Assembly: GCF_018709685.1 (NCBI RefSeq) | Contig: NZ_JABDHQ010000008.1 | Location: 79,431 to 143,430 of the forward strand | DNA length: 64,000 nucleotides | Reading direction: 5' to 3' | DNA from: Akkermansia muciniphila | GTDB lineage: Bacteria > Verrucomicrobiota > Verrucomicrobiia > Verrucomicrobiales > Akkermansiaceae | Shown here: piece after piece, positions 44,543-55,331 of the stretch | Position numbering within the stretch: the first letter of the stretch is position 1 | How the letters are laid out: every line of letters starts with the position of its first letter | Notes under the pieces: model-generated | The model's input: only the letters and a program-made list of their open reading frames with translations | The model's database searches: none | What the model was told of the DNA's origin: nothing | Made by a program: the position numbers and the translations under genes

Positions 44543-45916
44543 ATGCCCACGCTTTACATTAAAACCTACGGCTGCCAGATGAACGAACGGGACTCCGAGC
44601 AGGTGGCCCGCATGTTCGTCCAGAAAGGTTATACCCTGACGGACCGGGAGAATGAGGCGGATGTCATCCTGTTCAATTCCTGCTCCATCCGCGAGCAGGC
44701 GGAACAGAAGGCCCTGGGTAAAATGGGCCTGCTGTCCAAACAGCAGCACCGCCCGCACGTGGTTTACGGCATGATGGGCTGCATGGCCCAGAGCAAAAAG
44801 GATGAATTGTTCAAGGAGCTTCCGCGCCTGGACCTGGTGGTCGGCACGCAGAAGTACCATCGCGTGTTTGAGCACGTGGACGGCATCCTCCGCGCACGCC
44901 AGGAACGCCGCATGGATGAACTGCAAACCGCTTTTTCCGGCACCCGCGTGTGCGACGTGGCGGAGGAGGCGGATTCCCAGAACCGGATCAGGGACCACCT
45001 GAACCCCGGCGCGCGCTCCACGGCTTACGTCTCCATCATGCAGGGGTGTGAAATGAAGTGCGCCTACTGCATCGTCCCCTACACCCGGGGCACGGAACGC
45101 AGCCGTCCCATCCGGGACATTGTGGAGGAAGTGAACATGCTGGCGGACGCCGGAGTGAAGGAGGTGACCCTGCTGGGCCAGATCGTCAACCGCTACGGCA
45201 GGGAAATGCCCGCGGCGGACGGCAAGGGCGGCTTCGTCCAGCTGCTGGAGGCCGTGCATGAAGTGGAAGGGCTCAAACGCATCCGCTTCGTCTCCCCCCA
45301 TCCCATCGGCTTCCGCCAGGACCTGGTGCAGGCCTTCACCTATCTTCCCAAGCTGTGCAGCCACATCCATTTCCCGATGCAGAGCGGCAGTGACCGCATC
45401 CTGAAGATGATGCGCCGCCCGTACAGGAATGAAACCTTTCTGGACCTTTGCGCCCGGATGAAGCAGGCGCGCCCGGATTTGTCCATCACTACGGACATCA
45501 TCGTGGGCTTTCCCGGAGAAACGGAAGAAGACTACCTGCTGACCAGGCAGGCCGTGGAGCAGGTGCAGTTTGACAACGCCTTTATTTTCCGCTACTCCCC
45601 GCGCCGCGGCACGCCTGCCGCCGCCATGGAGGGGCAGATTCCGGAAGAAGTGAAGGAGGCGCGCAACCAGGACCTGCTGGCCGTGGTCAATGAAATCGCC
45701 ATCCGGAAAAACCGGGAACTGGTGGGCACCGTGCAGGAGGTCCTGCTGGAAGGGCCGTCCAAGACCAATGAAGAGCGCCTTTCCGGCCGCACCTCCCAGA
45801 ACAGGCCCGTGATCGTAGACGCCGCTCCGGACCTCGCCGGGCAGCTCCTCCCCATCCGGATTGAGGAAAGCACGGGCTTTACCCTGTACGGCGTTCCGTG
45901 CCCTTCCAGGGCGTAA
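44543..45916 (+). CDS. miaB: tRNA methylthiotransferase MiaB
   Basis: Radical SAM enzyme that adds a methylthio group to i6A37 of tRNAs. The 457-residue protein has the N-terminal cluster cysteines Cys11, Cys47 and Cys80 (TYGCQMN, NSCSIRE, GCMAQ) and the SAM cluster CEMKCAYC (Cys169, Cys173, Cys176), followed by IVPYTRGTERSR, and ends with a TRAM domain. ATG at 44543 is used instead of a TTG six bases earlier. The last 38 bases overlap the 3' end of the convergent comEC gene. Confidence 0.92.
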   Translation: MPTLYIKTYGCQMNERDSEQVARMFVQKGYTLTDRENEADVILFNSCSIREQAEQKALGKMGLLSKQQHRPHVVYGMMGCMAQSKKDELFKELPRLDLVVGTQKYHRVFEHVDGILRARQERRMDELQTAFSGTRVCDVAEEADSQNRIRDHLNPGARSTAYVSIMQGCEMKCAYCIVPYTRGTERSRPIRDIVEEVNMLADAGVKEVTLLGQIVNRYGREMPAADGKGGFVQLLEAVHEVEGLKRIRFVSPHPIGFRQDLVQAFTYLPKLCSHIHFPMQSGSDRILKMMRRPYRNETFLDLCARMKQARPDLSITTDIIVGFPGETEEDYLLTRQAVEQVQFDNAFIFRYSPRRGTPAAAMEGQIPEEVKEARNQDLLAVVNEIAIRKNRELVGTVQEVLLEGPSKTNEERLSGRTSQNRPVIVDAAPDLAGQLLPIRIEESTGFTLYGVPCPSRA

Positions 45917-47990
45917 CGCGCACGCCGTCCTCCTCCATCCGCAGGTAAAGGGTTCCGGTCTCCCGCAAACGGTACGCATCTGTCCCATCCGGTACCGGAC
46001 ACGTGTATTCCGTAGTAAATACAACCGTCCGGGCGCCCGTGGCTTTTATCCATGCGGCGCTGCAGACGGGGTCGCGCGGGTGGCGCCCTATCACCAGCAC
46101 ATCCGCATGCGGCACTTCTTCCGCACGGGCCAGAGAGGAAAATCCGGCATTCCCGATGATCAGGACACGCCGCCCCCGGCACGTCCATGCCAGTACCCTG
46201 CACCTGTCCTGGTGAATTCCGGTAGGCAACGGTTCCGGCAAATCCGCCACGGCCAGTTCATTCCCTTGCCGGAACCGCCACTTCCGGGGGGAATCTCCGG
46301 CCCCGGCTTCTCCCCAGTTCCGGATGCCGGGGTATTCCTCCAGCAGGGTTTCCATTCCCGCACGCTCCGCGTTGCCCCTTCTGGTGGCCAGCGTCCCGGC
46401 AGGCTGGATGCCGCGCGCTTTCAGCACGGGAATCAGGGCGTAGCGCACCATGCCTTCCGTTCCGGAATCCACTACCAGCGCCGGATTGGAGACCGCCATG
46501 GACCAGGCATCATTTTGCAGGGGAACAATAACGGCTTCATTTTCTGCGGCAGGCGTCAGGGAGGGAAGGTAACTGCACGGCAGGGAGGCTACGCCTCCGG
46601 TCACCGCCAGCATGGCTGAAGCCAGGGAAGCCGCCGCCGCATTGCAAACGGCCAGGGCTCCCGGGCACCAGGAGAGCATCAGCCCGGCCAGGGAGACGCC
46701 CATCAGCGGAAAAACCAGCACGCTCAGGCAAATATTGGCCAGGGGAGCGTACAGATTCCAGGTGCCGAAATGCCAAGCCGTCAGCGGAATGGACATCAGC
46801 CACGCCCCCACGGAGACAAGCAGGGCGCCCCTGGCCGCCTTTTCCAGCCGCACCATGCTTCTTTCCCGCAGATTGTAAATCCGGACAGGGATGAACGCAT
46901 CCGGATACCATACGGGTTTTTCCCGGCGGAGCCACCAGGCAAGACAGACAATCACGGCAAAGACGCAGAAGGAAAGCTGGAACCCCGGCTGAAAGACCTG
47001 GAGCGGGTCCATCAAACACAGGATGATGAAGGCCAGGGCCAGAATGTTGGCCGGATGCGCCTTCCGCCGCAGAACGGGAGCGGCCAGCCAGACGGCTGCC
47101 ATGATGAAGGCCCGCAGCGCGGAAACGGACATTCCCGTGACAAAGACATACAGCGCCAGCAACAGCAGGCAGGCCAGCCGCGCCGCGGCGGGGCGCACGC
47201 GCAGCAGCCGGAGCATTCCCAGAACCAGCAGGGCCGCCACGCCCACATGCATGCCGCTGACGGCGAAGACGTGCATGCAGCCGCTCATCAGGAACTTGGC
47301 CATCGTTTCCGGGCTGGCGTCCGTCTTGTCTCCCAGAACGGCGGAGACCATCACCTGGCGGGCTTCATCACCGGGCGGCGCGCCCTCCCTCAGTAGCTCC
47401 CCCGCCCCTTCACGGAGCCGCAGGGAAACCGCCTGAATCCGGCTACTCCAGCCTCCTTCCCCCAGGCTGGAAAATTGGTCCAGCCGCACTCCGGCGGCAA
47501 TGCCGCGCAGGTATCCCCACCGTTCCCGGTCAAACATGCCGGGACCGCATGGCGGCAGCAGCGGATACTCCTCTCCCTCCACCCGGTAACGGCGCCCCGC
47601 AGCCAGGGGACACGCCCCGTCCGGAGCGGAGACGGTGTAAAACCACCGGGAACCGTCGGGACGAAACAGCGCGGACCTGCCGGATACGGAATAAACGGCC
47701 CCCTCCGCCGTAAAACGCCGCCCCGCTTCCACGGGGACGGCCCGGTATTCCTGGTCATAAGACAGCAAGGACGCCCCGGCCCAGATGGAGAGGGCAAGAG
47801 CCAGCAGGCCCATGCCCGGAGTGCGGAACAGGCACGGCAACCCCGCCAGGCACACGCAGGGAACCCAGAACCAGGGAGAGGCCGCTGCCGCGGCGCAGGC
47901 GCACAGCATGGCCAGAGCCGGAGCCAGCAATGGCGCGGCGGCCATCATCCGTTCCGGCCACGGACGCAGCAGACGGCCGTCTTTTTCCAT
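45879..47990 (-). CDS. comEC: ComEC/Rec2-type DNA-uptake channel with degenerate hydrolase domain
   Basis: A 703-residue inner-membrane protein. N-terminal hydrophobic segments and a soluble OB-like region (AEGAVYSVSGRSALF) precede the competence domain (VMVSAVLGDKT; MHVFAVSGMHVGVAALL; FVTGMSVSALRAFIMA; FQPGFQLSF), the typical ComEC signature set. The C-terminal metallo-beta-lactamase region is recognisable from LVVDSGTEGMVRYALIPVLKARGI, but where HxHxDH should follow it has LATRRGNAERAG. The zinc site is therefore missing, so the domain probably lacks nuclease activity. ATG at 47990; the 3' end overlaps miaB by 38 bases. Confidence 0.85.
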   Translation of the reverse strand: MEKDGRLLRPWPERMMAAAPLLAPALAMLCACAAAAASPWFWVPCVCLAGLPCLFRTPGMGLLALALSIWAGASLLSYDQEYRAVPVEAGRRFTAEGAVYSVSGRSALFRPDGSRWFYTVSAPDGACPLAAGRRYRVEGEEYPLLPPCGPGMFDRERWGYLRGIAAGVRLDQFSSLGEGGWSSRIQAVSLRLREGAGELLREGAPPGDEARQVMVSAVLGDKTDASPETMAKFLMSGCMHVFAVSGMHVGVAALLVLGMLRLLRVRPAAARLACLLLLALYVFVTGMSVSALRAFIMAAVWLAAPVLRRKAHPANILALAFIILCLMDPLQVFQPGFQLSFCVFAVIVCLAWWLRREKPVWYPDAFIPVRIYNLRERSMVRLEKAARGALLVSVGAWLMSIPLTAWHFGTWNLYAPLANICLSVLVFPLMGVSLAGLMLSWCPGALAVCNAAAASLASAMLAVTGGVASLPCSYLPSLTPAAENEAVIVPLQNDAWSMAVSNPALVVDSGTEGMVRYALIPVLKARGIQPAGTLATRRGNAERAGMETLLEEYPGIRNWGEAGAGDSPRKWRFRQGNELAVADLPEPLPTGIHQDRCRVLAWTCRGRRVLIIGNAGFSSLARAEEVPHADVLVIGRHPRDPVCSAAWIKATGARTVVFTTEYTCPVPDGTDAYRLRETGTLYLRMEEDGVRVTPWKGTERRTG

Positions 47991-48002
47991 GCAGGCCAAC
48001 GC

Positions 48003-49067
48003 TTACGGCATGGCATCCGCGCCGTCCGGATTCAGGGGCAGCACGGAAGGCAGAGGAAGAACCACGTTGGCAGGCAGCGGGGCCTTGCGCTGAAGCACCT
48101 TGGGGGCCAGCGCCTCGCTCGTTTCATAGGCGCCGCGGAACATCTCCAGCTTGGCGTCCAGGTTGTCAATGTAATGCAGGGCTACCGCCTCCGGCGTCTT
48201 GGGGAACACGGGGGAGCCGAACGCCAGTTCCCCGTGATGGGAGGCGATCAGGTGCAGCAGGTGCATGCGCACGTCCGGGGAGGCGGGGTCCAGCGTTTTC
48301 CAGGATTCCGCTTCCGGAAGGGCCATGATGCGTTTCCACAGATTGTTGACCAGCTCAATTCCCAGCGGAATGTGCCCCAGCAATTCCCCGGCTTCCGAAT
48401 ACGGCATGGTGAAATCCTCCTTGGGGTAGCAGTTTTCCCACAGCTTCCCACAGTCATGGAACAGGCACCCGGCTAGCAGAAGGTCGCGGTTCAGCTCCGG
48501 ATTTGCCTGGCAGACGGCGGAAGCCGTGCGCATCATCCCCGCCACGTGCTCCACCAGGCCGCCGCGGCGCGCATGATGGTAGGACCTGGCGGCGGCGGCG
48601 CGCTGAAGACGTTCCCCGAACTGGTCAATGAACTCAATGCACAGGGCCCTGATGCGCGGGTCGTTCATGCCCTTGATGAGCACGCAAATCTCCTTCAGGT
48701 CCGCCTCCTGCTTCTTCTTCAGGGTTCCGGAGCCGGCCAGAAAACTTTCCTTCTCCTGTTCGTCCAGCGGACGCACTTCCAGATCGGCCGCTTCCATGCC
48801 GAAGCCCCCTTTGGTCCACTGGCCGCGCAGGCTCACGAACGTGCGCAGCGGCAGGGCGGCCAGCGTGCGGAACCAGGGCTTGTCCTCCCATACCTTCAGC
48901 CCCATGGTCCCTTCCGCATCCGCAAACGTCACGTCCAGGTACGGCTTGTTGCTCTTGGTCATTTTCTGCGCGCACTGGGCAACCTGGGCAAAGGCTTCCG
49001 CTTCCACCTGGCCTTCCGCGGCCAGTTTGGCCAACTCCATGAGACTGACTTGTTCCATGCGGTCCAT
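48003..49067 (-). CDS. YhaM-like 3'-5' exoribonuclease (OB fold plus HD domain)
   Basis: A 354-residue protein with an N-terminal OB-fold region (about 10-110, YLDVTFADAEGTMGLKVWED) and an HD-type phosphohydrolase domain: HHARRGGLVEHVAGMM, HDCGKLWENC with the HD pair, and a later HHGELAFGSPVFPKTPEA segment. This order matches YhaM, a 3'-5' exonuclease acting on RNA and DNA. An alternative start is the ATG at 49058; an open frame also extends to 49094. It lies 12 bases before comEC on the same strand, so they may be co-transcribed. Confidence 0.78.
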   Translation of the reverse strand: MDRMEQVSLMELAKLAAEGQVEAEAFAQVAQCAQKMTKSNKPYLDVTFADAEGTMGLKVWEDKPWFRTLAALPLRTFVSLRGQWTKGGFGMEAADLEVRPLDEQEKESFLAGSGTLKKKQEADLKEICVLIKGMNDPRIRALCIEFIDQFGERLQRAAAARSYHHARRGGLVEHVAGMMRTASAVCQANPELNRDLLLAGCLFHDCGKLWENCYPKEDFTMPYSEAGELLGHIPLGIELVNNLWKRIMALPEAESWKTLDPASPDVRMHLLHLIASHHGELAFGSPVFPKTPEAVALHYIDNLDAKLEMFRGAYETSEALAPKVLQRKAPLPANVVLPLPSVLPLNPDGADAMP

Positions 49068-49124
49068 CTTGCCCCGCTTCCCCGCATCCGTCAAGAAAAC
49101 GCCGGAAAAGGAAAGCGGAACGGC

Positions 49125-51242
49125 TTATTTCTCCACCACGCCCAGCTCGGCCACCGCCACATGGCTGCCTTCCAGCACCCGCTTGCCCACAAAGCGCAGG
49201 TAGCGCGCCCTGACGGGGGCCTTCAAATCAATCCGCTGCGGAACGGGATTGGCCCGGATGTTGGAAAACTCCCCTTCCGCCACGGGAACGCCCCAGTCCT
49301 TTCCGTCCCGGCTGAGGTAAACGGCATACTGGTCAATCGTTCCCCTGGCTGAATCCCTGCGGGGCGTGTAGATCACCGCGGCCGCGTTCACCTCACGGCC
49401 CATGTCAATGTCCAGCGCCTGGGGCGGCGGCAATTCCCCCTGGGCAGCATGCGTATGCCACAGGGTAGCGGGGTCCCCGTCAAAAGCCAGTTCCGGCGCA
49501 GAGGCCTTCCTCTCCCCGGCCAGTACTTTCCAATCCCGCACAGGCACCGGAATGACGCTGGCCGCCACGGAGGAAACCTTGCCGCGGTATTCGCTCACCG
49601 CCTTTACCGTTCCTCCGGAGGGCAGCATGAAGGGCTTCTCATAAACGGGGGAATCCGGGCTTGGATCGCTGCCGTCCGTCGTGTACCGGGTTACGGTTCC
49701 GGCGGCAGCCGACAGCGTCACCTGCCCGTCCCGGTCTCCCTTGATTTCCGGGGCGTGGAGGAGAACCGGATACTTCCACAGGGAAACTTCGCTTAGGGCC
49801 GGAACGGCCTTGGAATCCTCCACAACCACGCGCACCTCATCCGTCGTCACGGGCTTCCCTTTCAGGATGACCCGCGCGCCCACGCTGGAACCTTCCACCC
49901 ACTTGACAAACCGGCCGTTTTCACGCACGTCCACGCTGAACTTGCGTATCCGCTGCCCAAGCTGTACCGGTTCCGCAAGGCGGATAACGTCAAACGCGGA
50001 CATTTCCGGCAGTTTCAGCGTAACGGAGGGCTGGGCGTCCTCCGGGCCTGCCGCCCAGTACGTGGTCCGTTTCCGGTCCAGAACCCATTTGGCTCCGTAG
50101 CCCTTGATGGCGGAGGAAGCTTGCGCCCGCGCTCCGGAAGCGAAATTGCGTGAATACAGTTCATCCAGCAGGGCACGGAACCCGGCCAGGGACTTTTTAT
50201 CCTCTTCATGAATTCTCCCCCGGCGGTCCGGAGGCACATTCAAATTCAGGTTGGCGCCCCTTCCCACACTGTTGAAATACAAATTCAACAGGTTTTCAGG
50301 CGTCCTCACCCGGGAATTCTCATGTTCATGCCAAAACCAGCCCGGGCGGATGGAAACGTCCACTTCCGCCGGAATCCAGTACTTCCCGTCCACCGTGCCT
50401 TCCGTTCCCAGCTGGTAGCGGACGGTTCCGGGAGCCGGTTCCGTACCCGCCTGGAGGGGAACGGGCGTGTACGTGGCCCAGCAGGGGTAGCCCGCATAGC
50501 CGCTTTCATTCCCCACCCAGCGGAGGTCCGGCCCCACATCGGAAAAAACGACGGCACGCGGCTGGCGTTTCTTCAATTCCCCCCACGTTGTCTTCCACTG
50601 GTAATAGGTGCTCCTGTCAATGGAGCGCTTCTCCCGTGCGCCGCCGTAATAGCCGTCACCTCCGTTTGCTCCGTCAAACCAGGCCAGGAAAAGGGGGCCG
50701 TAACCTGTGGACAGCTCCTTCAACTGCTCGCGGTACATCCTGATGTATTCCGGCGTGCCGTAGGAGGAAGCGTTGCGGTCCCAGGGAGACAGGTAAATGC
50801 CGAACTTAAGTCCGTATTTTTTACATGCCCGGGAAACATCCTTCACCACGTCGCCCTTTCCCTGCTTCCAGGGAGAGGAGGCGACGCTGTGCCTGGTGGT
50901 CCGGGTGGGCCACAGGCAGAACCCGTCATGGTGCTTGCAGGTCAGCACCACGCCCTTCAGCCCGGCGTCCGCCAGCGTTTTGACTAGGTCGTCCGCATCA
51001 AAATCGGAAGGGTTGAACAGCTCCGGCTTTTCGTCGCCATAGCCCCATTCCTTCCCGGTAAACGTGTTGATCGTGAAATGCACGAAGGCGTACATCTCCA
51101 TGTCATGCCAGGCCAGCTGCCCCGCGGATGGAACGGGCGCTAGCGGAGCCAGGGCGTCCTTTGCCGCGGCCTCCGGAAAACATGCGGCAAACAGGAAAGC
51201 CCCCAGCGCCGCCGCTGGAGTTAATTGGCTTAATCTCTTCAT
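49125..51242 (-). CDS. Exported GH29 alpha-L-fucosidase with accessory domains
   Basis: A 705-residue exported enzyme removing fucose caps from host glycans. A signal peptide (to about residue 27) precedes the GH29 barrel (about 38-360), with HHDGFCLWPTRTTRHSV and nucleophile Asp190 in LFLAWFDGANGG. A first discoidin-like domain (about 360-480), a short chitobiase-like domain (TVTRYTTDGSDPSPDS, about 500-560) and a second F5/8-type domain at the C-terminus (SAPELAFDGDPATLWHTHAA) follow, likely carbohydrate-binding. It probably acts on mucin or milk-type oligosaccharides. Confidence 0.9.
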   Translation of the reverse strand: MKRLSQLTPAAALGAFLFAACFPEAAAKDALAPLAPVPSAGQLAWHDMEMYAFVHFTINTFTGKEWGYGDEKPELFNPSDFDADDLVKTLADAGLKGVVLTCKHHDGFCLWPTRTTRHSVASSPWKQGKGDVVKDVSRACKKYGLKFGIYLSPWDRNASSYGTPEYIRMYREQLKELSTGYGPLFLAWFDGANGGDGYYGGAREKRSIDRSTYYQWKTTWGELKKRQPRAVVFSDVGPDLRWVGNESGYAGYPCWATYTPVPLQAGTEPAPGTVRYQLGTEGTVDGKYWIPAEVDVSIRPGWFWHEHENSRVRTPENLLNLYFNSVGRGANLNLNVPPDRRGRIHEEDKKSLAGFRALLDELYSRNFASGARAQASSAIKGYGAKWVLDRKRTTYWAAGPEDAQPSVTLKLPEMSAFDVIRLAEPVQLGQRIRKFSVDVRENGRFVKWVEGSSVGARVILKGKPVTTDEVRVVVEDSKAVPALSEVSLWKYPVLLHAPEIKGDRDGQVTLSAAAGTVTRYTTDGSDPSPDSPVYEKPFMLPSGGTVKAVSEYRGKVSSVAASVIPVPVRDWKVLAGERKASAPELAFDGDPATLWHTHAAQGELPPPQALDIDMGREVNAAAVIYTPRRDSARGTIDQYAVYLSRDGKDWGVPVAEGEFSNIRANPVPQRIDLKAPVRARYLRFVGKRVLEGSHVAVAELGVVEK

Positions 51243-51378
51243 AAAAATACTTAATGCGGTTCCGCATCATCTACGTTTCCGCCGTATTTATTCTTTCCGA
51301 TAAAGTCATGCACCGTCTTTTGTCCTCTCTTCTCCCGCACGGCATGCTAAACTTTTGATCCATTCAGCAACCACCGCC

Positions 51379-52212
51379 ATGTTATATCTCGGATGCCACC
51401 TCTCCTCCGCAAAAGGTTACGAAGCCATGGGCAAGGTAGCCCTCTCCATTGGCGCCAACACCTTCCAGTTCTTTACGCGCAATCCCCGCGGAAGCAAGGC
51501 CAAGGCCATTGACGGTCAGGATATTGCCCGTTTCCTCAAACTGGCCGGGGACAACAGCTTCGGCACCCTGCTGGCGCACGCCCCCTACACGCTGAATCCC
51601 TGCTCCGCAGACCCCAACGTCACCCGCTTCGCCGCCCAGGTGCTTCAGGAAGACCTGGCGCTCATGGAGCATCTGCCGGGCAACCTCTACAACTTTCATC
51701 CCGGCTGCCACCTGGGACAGGGAGCGGAACGCGGCATTGAACTGGTAGCGGAACAACTGAACGGCGTGCTCACGCCGGAACTGACAACCACCGTCCTGCT
51801 GGAAACCATGTCCGGCAAGGGAAGCGAAGTCGGCAGGACCTTTGAAGAACTGGCCGCCATCATGGAGCAGGTGGAACTGAAGGACAAGCTGGGCGTCTGC
51901 CTGGACACCTGCCACGTTTACTCCGCCGGGTACGACATCGTCAACAGCCTGGACGCCGTGCTGGAACAGTTTGATTCCGTGCTGGGCCTGGAACGCCTGC
52001 ATGCCATCCACCTGAACGACAGCATGACGCCGTTCTCCTCCTTCAAGGACCGCCATGAAACCATCGGCAAGGGGAGCCTGGGAGAGCAGGCCTTCATCAA
52101 CATCATCAACCATCCCGCCTTGCGGGAACTGCCCTTCTTCCTGGAAACGCCACGGGACGACGCCGGACACGGCGAGGAAATAGCCTGGCTGAAAGAGCAT
52201 TACCGCGGCTGA
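51379..52212 (+). CDS. nfo: Endonuclease IV
   Basis: AP endonuclease that cuts 5' of abasic sites in base-excision repair. The 277-residue protein starts [20 protein letters not shown], with metal ligands in [42 protein letters not shown], the [11 protein letters not shown] segment and the C-terminal FFLETP. ATG at 51379 fits the family better than an upstream TTG in the same frame. Confidence 0.9.
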   Translation: MLYLGCHLSSAKGYEAMGKVALSIGANTFQFFTRNPRGSKAKAIDGQDIARFLKLAGDNSFGTLLAHAPYTLNPCSADPNVTRFAAQVLQEDLALMEHLPGNLYNFHPGCHLGQGAERGIELVAEQLNGVLTPELTTTVLLETMSGKGSEVGRTFEELAAIMEQVELKDKLGVCLDTCHVYSAGYDIVNSLDAVLEQFDSVLGLERLHAIHLNDSMTPFSSFKDRHETIGKGSLGEQAFINIINHPALRELPFFLETPRDDAGHGEEIAWLKEHYRG

Positions 52213-52309
52213 GCGCAGTTCCCGGCAGGAACTTCCCGGACCAGCCGGGGTGCCCGCGATGGAGAAAAAGCTTGCATGCGCGCCGGATACGGGATACACA
52301 AGGCCCGTA

Positions 52310-53656
<1,347 letters not shown>

Positions 53657-53690
53657 TCCCCTTTGCCGGAACTGGTTAAAGTAATCCCAA

Positions 53691-53725
53691 TCCCCGCGCC
53701 GCCTCCCGGCGGCCGGGGATTTTTC
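53691..53725 (+). terminator. Intrinsic terminator of eno
   Basis: TCCCCGCGCCGCC (53691-53703) pairs with GGCGGCCGGGGA (from 53708) with one unpaired base, followed by TTTTTC. It lies 35 bases after the stop codon. Confidence 0.78.
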
Positions 53726-53823
53726 ATTCTCCGGGGCAACTGCAACCTTTTCTTTGGGACAAAATATGCAATGCTGGGTTTTCAGATTCCGTTTTGTTAA
53801 AAAGCCCAGTCCAGTTCCCCGCC

Positions 53824-55314
53824 ATGTCCTTCAGCCCTTCCCTGCCCACACGTCCCTTACTGTGTGCGGGGCTGGCGTATCTGGCGCTTCCCGCGGGCCT
53901 CTTCCTGTGGGGATGGCTGCATCCGGCTTTCTCCGCGCCGCTATGCGCCGGGCTGGCGTACGGACTGTACGCATGCGCCCGGAAACTCCCGGCGCACCGG
54001 CTCCCGCTGACGGGCCGCGGGCTGGCCGCGCTGGCCGGGCTCACCATGGCATGCCTGCTGCTGGTACTGCTGTGCGGCTTTACGGGCCACTGCCAGCAGC
54101 ACGCGGACTTTGCAGTCCGCAACGCCGTTTATGAGCAGCTCACGGCTGGCCCGTGGCCCCTGCTCATGCCGGACGGCGGCCATTTCATCTATTATCTGGG
54201 CCATTGGCTGCCTCCGGCTCTGGCCGCCACCTTCTCCCCGGCGCCATGGTCCCCCTGGCTGCTGGCCCTGTGGACCTTCCTGGGGCTGGAACTGGCTCTG
54301 CTGGCGGCAGCCGCGCGCTGGGGCGTCCGCAAGACAGCCTGGTGGGCGCTGATTCTCTTCTGCCTGGGGTCTCCGGCCCCTGCGCTGGACTGCCTGGGAA
54401 TGCCCCTCTCCTCCCTCTTTCCGGAATACCATGCACAGATGGTCCTGTTCATCGGCATTCCCGCGCAAATCTTCAACACATTCAACCATGCGGTTCCGGT
54501 CCTGCTGTGCGCCGTGCTTATTCTGACCCGCTCCCTGCCTGCCGCCGGATATTATTTCATGGGCGCGCTCCTGCTGCCGTCCTCCCCGCTGGGCGCTCTT
54601 CTGTTCCTGCCGTACATGGTGGAAGAAACCCTTCTCCGCCGCTGTCCGGCGTGGAAAGAACTCCTCCTCCGGTTAAGGGTCCTGCTTCTCCACCCGGTTT
54701 TCTGGACAGCCGTCCTGTTCACCATGGTCATGGCCGTCTTTTACGCTCATCTGGACGGAGGAGGGCAGTTCTCCTGCCTATTTGCCGGGCCGTATGCGGA
54801 AATCTACCACTATGGGCAGCGCCAGCTCCTGCTTTACCCGGACTCCGTCAAATACGCCAGCTTCCTGCCTGCCCTGGCTCTGGGCATCCTGCTGCCGGGG
54901 GCCCTGCTCTTTCCGGCGTGCCGGAAACTATCGTGGTATTACATCACCCTGGGAATGATGGCATGTAGTCTTTTTTTCCGCACGGGCATCATGAACAATG
55001 AACTCCTGTTCAAAGCCCCCGCGGTTCTCTACCCCTTCCTCTCCCTGCTGTTCCTTCACGCCTTCCGCAAAGGGAGCCCGCGGTTCCGGACCGTGCTGGC
55101 TCTTTACCTGGCATGGACGGCCCTGCCATCCCTGGCGTGCGTGGCGGAAAAAACGGGCACCTTCTCCACCCGCACAGCCATCATGCGGGAGCACCGGCAG
55201 GACCAGGAGGGAGGCATGCTTGACCATCCGGGGGAACCCACCTGCCGCCAATTCAGAAAAAAGGACGGGCACCCCCTGCCCGCATGGCTGTTCAAATCCG
55301 TACCGGAGCCGTGA
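53824..55314 (+). CDS. Polytopic membrane protein, paralog B
   Basis: A 496-residue protein with around ten to twelve hydrophobic segments. The segment FAVRNAVYEQLTAGPWPLL followed by DGGHFIYYLGHWLPPALAA is shared with the protein at 39756, and helix spacing is similar, so the two are distant paralogs. It ends with a polar tail (HPGEPTCRQFRKKDGHPLP). No catalytic residues can be named and the function is unknown. ATG at 53824 is used instead of an upstream TTG. Confidence 0.65.
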   Translation: MSFSPSLPTRPLLCAGLAYLALPAGLFLWGWLHPAFSAPLCAGLAYGLYACARKLPAHRLPLTGRGLAALAGLTMACLLLVLLCGFTGHCQQHADFAVRNAVYEQLTAGPWPLLMPDGGHFIYYLGHWLPPALAATFSPAPWSPWLLALWTFLGLELALLAAAARWGVRKTAWWALILFCLGSPAPALDCLGMPLSSLFPEYHAQMVLFIGIPAQIFNTFNHAVPVLLCAVLILTRSLPAAGYYFMGALLLPSSPLGALLFLPYMVEETLLRRCPAWKELLLRLRVLLLHPVFWTAVLFTMVMAVFYAHLDGGGQFSCLFAGPYAEIYHYGQRQLLLYPDSVKYASFLPALALGILLPGALLFPACRKLSWYYITLGMMACSLFFRTGIMNNELLFKAPAVLYPFLSLLFLHAFRKGSPRFRTVLALYLAWTALPSLACVAEKTGTFSTRTAIMREHRQDQEGGMLDHPGEPTCRQFRKKDGHPLPAWLFKSVPEP

Positions 55315-55331
55315 CCACACGGAAGCTGGAG

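Noticed and set aside
44519..46024. 501-codon minus-strand frame opposite miaB
   Set aside because: Antisense shadow of a gene with complete Fe-S and radical SAM motifs.
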